This document shows positions 57,053 to 64,000 of a stretch of DNA of 64,000 nucleotides, one piece after another. The stretch is from the NCBI GenBank assembly GCA_003049485.1, contig PYST01000008.1:212354-276353 (forward strand). Direction: 5' to 3'. The DNA is from Ophioceras dolichostomum (Eukaryota; Ascomycota; Sordariomycetes; Magnaporthales; Ophioceraceae). The notes under the pieces are model-generated. The model saw nothing but the letters and a program-made list of their open reading frames with translations. It was not told the origin of the DNA and ran no database searches. Made by a program: the position numbers and the translations under genes. Every line of letters begins with the position of its first letter. Within the stretch, counting starts at the first letter, position 1.

Positions 57053-60000
57053 TCAAATGAGCTCCATCTTCACGCCCCTCTTCCCAGTCGCCTCATCCTT
57101 CTGATCCGTGACCTTGACCTTGACCTTCTGGAACAGCTCGACGACGACCCGGCGGCTGCCGCTCGTCGTGCGCAGCGTGTACGTCTCGGCGTCGTACTCG
57201 GCCTCCGGCTCCGGCTCGGCCAGGTCCCTGAGGCGGATGAGGCCCTCGAGCCCGAAGCGCGGCACGAAGACGACGAATCCGTTGCTGAACACCTTCATGA
57301 CGAACCCGTCCTCCTCGGCTACACGGCCGCGCAGGGCCTGGCCGACGTAGTAGGCGACGCTGGCGCGGCCCGCGAGCTGGGCGTTGCGGTGGCGCACGTT
57401 GAGGTTGCGGCACACGGCCTCGAGCCCCCCCCTGCTGCGCACGCTGGGCGCGGGGGGCTCGTAGCCGATGGCGGCGGCGAGCTGGCGGTGGGCCACCAGG
57501 TCGGCGTAGCGGCGGATCGGGGACGTGAAGTGCGTGTAGATCTCCGAGGCCAGGCCGTAGTGGCGGAACTCCGGGTAGGCCTGGGTGCCGGAGCAGAAGT
57601 ACTCGGCCGACATCATGCAGCGCGTGGCCATGATGCGCACGAGCGTGTTGAAGAAGGGCTCCGCGGCGTCGACGCACGCGTCCAGGCTGTCGGCCAGGGC
57701 GCGCGACGAGTCGACTCGCAGCTCGAGCCCCTTCTTGGCCCGCAGCTGGGCCGCGAGCTCGTCGAAGTTGGTCTTGGGCGGGGCCGCGTGGCGGCGCAGG
57801 ACGGCCGTCTGGGGCGCCGCCTCGTAGATCTTGCGCGCAACGCTGACGTTGGCCAGCAGCATGAACTCCTCGACCAGCGAATTGGTGTCGAGCAGCTCCT
57901 TGGTCTTGACGTCGATCGGGTCCGACGTCTCCGACTCCATCTGCACCTTGACCTCGGGCGACGACAGCGAGAGGGCCCCCGCGTCCATGCGTTTCTGCCT
58001 CAGCCTCTTGGAGAGCATCAGCAGCGCGCGCATCCCTCGCGTCAGCTCGTCCTGCTGCGACGCGTCGTCGATGCGGATCTGCGCCTGCTCGTAGCTGAAG
58101 GCCTCGCGCGACTTGATCACCGACTTGGTGAAGCGCACGGCCGCCACGTCGGCGTCGGGCGTCAGCTCCCACAGCACCGAGAAGGCGAATCGCTCGACGT
58201 ACGGCTTGAGCGAGCACAGGTCGGTGCCGAGCAGCATGGGCAGCATATCGATGCGCTTGTCGACCAGGTACACCGTCGTGCCGCGGATGCTGGCCTCGGC
58301 GTCCATCGCGTTGCCGGGCCGCACGAAGTTGGACACGTCGGCGATGTGCACGCCGACCTCGAAGTTGCCGTTGGCCAGGGGGCGGGCGTGCAGCGCGTCG
58401 TCGATGTCCTGGCAGCCGACCGGGTCGATGCTGCAGATGAGGAGCGGTCGCAGGTCTTCGCGGTCGCGCCAGCCCGGGTCTTCCTTGCTGGCCGGCACCT
58501 TCCAGTCGTGGCCCTCGCACGGCAGGCAGTCCAGCACGGTCTTCGGGAACGGCCGGTACTGCACGTCGTGCTCCAGCAGCAGGGCCTCGGTCTCGGCCGC
58601 CTTGGTCTCAAGCTCGCCGAGCGACCGGACGTAGTGGCCCACCGGATAACGCGAGTCTCGGTCCCAGGCGTCGATGGTGACCAGTACACGCTTGCCCAGC
58701 AGCTCCCTGGCCTGCCGGGTACGTAGTCGGATCTTGGCCACCTTCTTGTCCATGGGCACGAGGAACACGTTCTCCTGTTTGCGGCCTTGCGCAGCCGAGT
58801 CGCCGTGGCTGCTGACCGAGGCTGGGTCGATGTGTCCGACGTACTGCCGCCAGTTCCGCTTGATCACCCCGACCACTCGAGCCGTAGGTTGGGCCTGAAC
58901 GCCCGAGCCCTGGGCTTGCGTTCGCTTGACCTCCTCCTGCAGGGCTTTGCGCTCTCGCTCGGACACGAGGCCGCCGGAGGGGTCGCCGCCATCGTCATCG
59001 TCGCCGCCGCCTGCGTTCTCGTTTTTCGTGACCGCCTCCTCTTCGATGATGCGAGTGGAGGGTTCCTTCCACTGGTCGCGGGGCAGCACCTCAACGACCA
59101 CCAGGTCGCCGTCGATCGAGCGGTTGATGTTCTCACGGCCGAGGACCAGGAGCGCCTTTGCGAATGCAGGGACACGTATGGTGCCCTCTAGGTAGTTGTA
59201 AGGCGATACGTTGAAGGTGCCCTGATGTAGCAGGCCACTCTTCACGCCCGTCATCATCTTCGACATGGTGTAGTACTCGGGGTAGAGATGGCCCGATGGC
59301 GGAAGGCTCCTGGCGATCTTCTCATCCTGCGTCTCGGGGATCAGATCCATAAGCCGGTCGCTGTCCTTGAGGGTGGAGACGTACTGGGCCAGCGAGCATG
59401 CAGGAATTCCGTCGTCCCTAGCCTTCCGGAGGTTGGCCCTGTCGTTGCTAAGCATGACCACGGCGGGCACTCCTGTTGCTGATGATGCTGACGATGATGC
59501 TGCTGGTGCTGGGGGCTTCTCTCCTTTCTTTTTGGGGGCCGCAATCTCCGCCAGGTGTTCACCGTACCACTTGGCCGCTCGGCGGACGGCTCGGTCGTTG
59601 CGGTCGTTGATGGACTCCCCCTTGTCACGGCCGACGTACGTCTCCAACCGGAACTCATTGAAGAATACATAGAACCGCTTCTCGTCGCTCTTCGTGAGCG
59701 CCACGAGCCGGTTGTACAGCGGCAGCGAGCGCCCGCGCACCTCCTCCAGCACGACCTGCAGCACAATGACGTCGCAGAACGAGTCACTCTGCTCGAAGAG
59801 GTCCATTGCCGTCAGAAAGGCGTTGGTGTCTGGTACCAGGTAGTGCCCTTGCGGGAAGTCCTTCGTCCCCGCTGGTCTCTCTGATAGAACGAAAGGCGGC
59901 ACTTTGTTTTTGGTTCCCCTTCGATGTTAGTGAGGTGGCTCGGGTGAGAGGGGTCGTCGGGCATGCGAGATAGATCATCATCATCATCCCACACAAACAG

Positions 60001-60238
60001 GGAGGCAGAAGAGAAGAAATGAGGAAGTGAGAGGACACATACTGTTCCCGGCAGCGTCTCTGGGCGCATTCTTGAGACATGACGTGCAAAGCTTCGATGA
60101 ACAGGGAATATCTTGCCTCAGATACACCTCCCTCACAATCTTCTGGACCTTGCCGCTCCTCGTCGATCGGACGTAGACTTTGCTGGATAAGTTGGCGGCG
60201 AGAGGGTCCGCTCCTAAGGGCCGTTTGAGGCTCGCCAT
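57053..60238 (-). CDS. DIS3: Exosome 3'-5' exonuclease/endonuclease Rrp44/Dis3
   Basis: Exon 1 (60043-60238) and exon 2 (57053-59901), with a 141-nt intron, give 1014 residues, normal for the family. Cys46, Cys51 and Cys54 form the CR3 motif, matching yeast C47/C52/C55. The PIN endonuclease domain begins with L-V-P-D-T-N-A-F-L (Asp about 90). Cold-shock/OB regions follow. The RNB exonuclease site I-D-P-V-G-C-Q-D-I-D-D lies at about 557-567 with its catalytic aspartates intact, and an S1 domain closes the protein. It is the processive nuclease of the nuclear and cytoplasmic exosome, used in rRNA maturation and RNA decay. Both nuclease sites look active. The first codon of exon 2 is split (A|TG); the acceptor CAAAG is slightly unusual but restores the frame. 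Confidence 0.97.
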
Positions 60239-63200
60239 TTCGACTCCTAGGTGATTTCCTCTTTGAGTTATGGCCCTTTCTTCTATTTTTCTTTCTGCTC
60301 CGGTTGATTGTTGCCTCGTCGCATCGGCGCCTCAGCCTGCCTTAGTTTTACAATGAGGGGAGCTTTGAGTGAGGTGAAATTTGGACGCGCGTGTAAATTT
60401 ACGTTTCACAGACGCGCGGAAGCTGTCAATAGCCGCGCCCCCCACATCGAATTCCCTCCTCCTTGACACCACAAATCCACGACTATTCTATGGAGCCACC
60501 CTTTCGGTCATTAATGAGCAGCAGATACTGGAATGCGACCGTCTCTTTGCGGTATCAGGCCGATGGGACCTGCCCCAGCCCGCCAGGAGGGCAGGCCGTC
60601 TACATCAATCCGGATTCAGGCAAATTGCGTTGTGAAGGCACCCATGCGTTCACATGGACATCCACGTGATTGTCTTGTGCGACAAGGCAAAATCGAAGGT
60701 GAGGTCAAGCATCGCATTGACGCCTATACGATCTGTGAGTCTGGCATCTCTTAATCTATGTACAATTCCCCCCCTCGTGTCGTGCGGCCGAGACCCGACG
60801 ATGGCTTCCCAGCCCGATATGGTTGGGCAAATAGGGTTGGTATGTCGTCCTTCCTGAAAAGGCCCGGACGGACGGCCTGCCCCAGACGTTCCCCACCCCA
60901 GAGTCCGACCAGGACGCCGAAGCTGAGTGAGGTTTGGAGATCGAAGACACCCCCTTAAATTGCGGCTTAATACTTTGTCCGAATCATCTGATCGGGGCAG
61001 ACATTCAACCGGGGTATTCTGCCAGATTGATGCATGTCGAAGCCAGCGCCATGGCCGCCATCACCACTTGTTGGACCGACTCGGGTCTTCTGGTGGTTCA
61101 TGGCCCAAGCTTCATGTTTCTTCAGGAAAATGGTCGAACCAAAAATAGGAGGACTGGACCTGAGGGCGAGGAAGTCGGTCAGGTTGCGGGTAGATAAGAT
61201 AAGATGCCGTCTGGGGAAAAACAGAGGTACCAAATTTCCAGTAGTTGTGTCCCCATGTCGAAATGTATCTGGTTGCTTGGACTTCAAGGATCCATAACCA
61301 TAATCCATCATCAAAATCATCCTCTTGCCTTGTGGCCCACCACTCTGAAAGTTGGACGCACATTGGCACACACACCACCGCAACCTATACACACACACAC
61401 TTTCACTCGCACACCCTCTTATTCTGTCAAGACGGTAGGGCAGATGTTCCCGAGCGAGAGGGTGCTTTACTAAGTGATAGGTGCATACAGACAGGCTGGC
61501 TGTTCTTCCAGAACTGCCATCACGTACCTATAGCTACCATGCTTCCTGGTAGCAAGCATCGTCTATCCTTGCTTGGTAGTTCCACAAAACTCCCACCACC
61601 ATCAACTGTCTCCCAGTCCATCTGCGCACGGATTCTATTGTCCAATTGGGATATGCACCTCTCCTTCTTTCCGGCAAGGGGGTGGTGAAAGGTTGGCAAT
61701 ATGGGAATGGCATCCATTCCCACCAACACCCACGCAGGTATGGGAGGGGCAGGGGCAGGGAAAAGAGGGGAGGGCCGCAAATCGGCAACGCGCCCAAATC
61801 ACCAACGAAATAGGGATGGCCCAAAACGGTTAGCCGGTGAGTAATCGCTACCCCCTTACCTACCTCCTGTGGCCTGGAGTTAGCTTTTATTGTGTGGTGG
61901 TCGATGCCTCTTCGAGGAGGCCAGAGGGCCAGTTGTCCGCCTTGCCACTCAACGAGGTGTAGATAACAGGGCCCCATAGATACCTAGTATGTAGATAGGA
62001 ATCTACCCGAGGTAGGTGCCAAAGTAATCTCCGCAACCTTGTCCAGGTCTCGAGACAGGACTAGACTAGCCCAAGATAACGGCAAAGCCCATCCGTCCCA
62101 TAGCATGCATGCTATTGGACGTGCCTATCAGGGATAGATGGACGGCGCACTCGGGGCGGTAACGTAATTCGCGCTGGTGGGTTTTAGCGAGTTTAAAGTC
62201 TGCTTGGTATTATCAGACGCCTGTACCTTTTCGGGGCGTTGTGGGAGGTCAAAAAGACCTTGCGTCGCTAATCGATCCTATCCTTCCGCCCTTTGAGACC
62301 CCCCTCTGTGCCAGGGGGTTCGGTAGGAGCGGGCAGGCGGGGATTTAGCACGGCCTAGTATGGCCCATAGATCTACTGTGGTAAGCACAGGGAGTCGAAG
62401 CAGCGCATCCGGCTCCATGCGACGATGTGGTGGAGCTTGGATGGATGACTTACATACATACATCCAATGCGAATCGAATCTCGAACGGGAAGGGGAGGTG
62501 GAAGTGGAAAAGAGACGGAAAGGGGTGGATAGGGGAGGATCGAAGGAATGGAAGCAGCAGGCAGGCGAGCGTGGCAAGCAGGCAAGAGGAAACCCCCCCT
62601 CCATCCTTTCTTTTTTCTGATGATGATGCGAGAGCGGGTAGCCAGGGGGGAGTGGGAGGGTCTCCCGCTCCATCTTCCTGCAGTTTCTGGGAAGGGCAAG
62701 AATGGCCACTCAGAATGGCCACCGATCCAGCCGGCGCTTGAGCAGTGATGGAGAGGGGGACCATTTTGACGGGTGCCCTGCGAGATCCGTGAGCTGGGGG
62801 ATGGCTACCTAGCGAGTGAGAGCCTGAGAAGCGTGTGCTAGCAGCGCCATCACTGCAGCGTGCAGCTTGCCTTGGCGGCCACACCAGCAACGGCCCGTCA
62901 TGCTCACATAGCTTCAGGTTTGGTTGGTAACACGCCTACCCACCAACCCAGCGCGCCAGCGGGCACTCCCTCCATTTCTCTGTCAGGCCCTGGTTGTTGG
63001 TCCTGGCAGAGGTCTTCTTGTGGTTGTGGTGACGCCCGCCTCCCCTCCTCCCCGCCACGGGCAGGCGGCCCTACGCTGTGGGCCTGCCTAAAACGTATCT
63101 ACCTGGTGGTGCTTCTTAGGTTTTTGGGGCTTCTCGGTGCTTTCTTGGTGGATGGGATGACTCTGGATGGGATGGGTGGAGGGGGCGTGTTACATCCTTT

Positions 63201-64000
63201 CGCTGCATGCCCTCATTTGATCAGAGGAAGATCTCTTTGAAGACTGTTCCGCTGCAGAAGAGGCCAGATATGATGATCTGTGCCGGATCCTGGCTGCCTG
63301 GGTACCGCTCCAGATGCCCAGTCGGAAAGTCGGATTAGTTCGATGTTAGGTGGTAGACCGCGAGCTTCAATCCCATTCGGATGCTGTACGGAAGTAGAGA
63401 ATAGGTCCAAGTAGTGAACGCACCGTTGGCGTCGTCGCAGTTCTGCCCGTTCATCCAGCTCTGGTTGAGGCCCCTCCCCCCTTTCCTCCTCCTCCCCCTC
63501 GGTTTTCTGATGTTGGTATCTCGTAGAAAAGTCCAAAAACGGAGGGGCTTCTGACTGCAGATGGTACTTAGCCGCACAGTGTTTTTTTTCATTCTTTGTC
63601 TTTTCTTATGTTTTTTTTTTTTTTCCTCATCCTGACTCGAGGGGCGAGGGGTTCCCGAATCTTGCCCATGATTTGCAGGATGGTCTGTGTGTCAGCTGCC
63701 AACAATTTTCGGCCAGGGGAGTCATTGTGACCAATCACTGCATATCGCTTGCATCCTTGCCGCGGACCTTCTGCTCTTAGCGCGAGAGCGAGTGCCCCTC
63801 ACTTGCACACCCCCCTCCCGCATTCTCTTGGCCCCACCCGCTAATGCTTCGCTGGGGCCCATCCATGTTTTGCTCTCTTCATCCTCCTCCTTGACCTTGC
63901 CGGCCTGACCCCTCCAAGCACATTGGTAGGGAGGGATGGAGGCAAGAATCCACACGCTCGCGAGGTCTTCACACCATCAACCTGCTTGACTCCCCCCCTC
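60239..64000. other. Intergenic: RRP44 promoter and beyond, no gene seen
   Basis: The left few hundred bases should be the RRP44 promoter. The remaining ~3 kb shows only short conflicting frames, a CA-rich block near 61370-61405 and homopolymer T runs near 63610-63625. A gene may start just outside the right edge. Confidence 0.5.

Noticed and set aside
57093..58520. 475-codon minus-strand ORF overlapping RRP44 in another frame
   Set aside because: It is an Arg/Gly/Pro/Ala-rich shadow of the real frame, which carries the RNB and S1 motifs.
57389..58726. 445-codon plus-strand ORF
   Set aside because: It lies antisense to the RNB part of RRP44. GC-rich coding sequence with G/C third positions often leaves a mirror frame free of stops; the translation is low-complexity Val/Gly/Arg/His with no domain.
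1..64000. tRNA, 5S rRNA, CRISPR, transposase or secondary-metabolite genes
   Set aside because: I looked for tRNA A/B-box patterns, repeat-spacer arrays, transposase or reverse-transcriptase motifs and PKS/NRPS domains and saw none. Single GTTCGAA-like words occur but without a cloverleaf around them. CRISPR arrays are not expected in fungi.

Overview
The window is nuclear DNA of a filamentous ascomycete. The genes carry short introns (about 70-300 nt) with GT-AG ends and CTAAC/CTGAC-like branch sites, G/C dominates third codon positions, and every recognisable product has a fungal family. Intron placement and protein character suggest Sordariomycetes, perhaps Sordariales/Chaetomiaceae; that placement is an inference. 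No bacterial, viral or transposon gene was recognised.

Layout. At the left edge is the N-terminus of a ubiquitin-conjugating enzyme (minus). Next is a ~1000-residue Ser/Pro-rich fungal protein (minus, 2.0-5.1 kb). After a gene-poor stretch come the rRNA-processing protein Cgr1 (9.5-10.1 kb, plus), a tail-anchored coiled-coil protein (10.9-12.2 kb, plus), a PX/PXB protein related to yeast Lec1 (14.6-18.0 kb, plus) and the succinate dehydrogenase flavoprotein (19.2-21.6 kb, plus). On the minus strand follow a Dpb4-type histone-fold protein with a huge acidic tail (22.4-23.8 kb), a small conserved-looking protein and a second ORF that begins 2 nt after its spliced stop codon (25.0-26.0 kb), a bHLH transcription factor (28.3-29.7 kb), mitochondrial P5C dehydrogenase (31.5-33.5 kb) and the circularly permuted GTPase Nug1/Grn1 (34.3-36.1 kb). 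A HAD-type glycerol-3-phosphatase lies at 37.1-38.1 kb (plus).

From 38.1 to 51.7 kb no convincing gene is visible. This interval carries minisatellites, dinucleotide tracts and a perfect hairpin. It ends at a homeodomain transcription factor (51.7-54.3 kb, plus). The exosome nuclease Rrp44/Dis3 (57.1-60.2 kb, minus) is the last gene; 60.2-64 kb looks intergenic.

The genes form no pathway cluster. They are housekeeping functions (ribosome biogenesis: Cgr1, Nug1, Rrp44; mitochondrial metabolism: SDH, P5CDH; lipid/osmolyte: Lec1-like, glycerol phosphatase; replication/chromatin: Dpb4) plus two developmental-type regulators. The most interesting points are the stop-to-start juxtaposition of two ORFs at 25.45 kb, which may be a dicistronic message, the 13.6-kb gene-free interval before the homeobox gene, possible alternative starts in P5CDH that would add or remove a mitochondrial presequence, and an intron that cuts the homeodomain recognition helix. 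All exon boundaries were assigned by eye from splice consensus and protein continuity.
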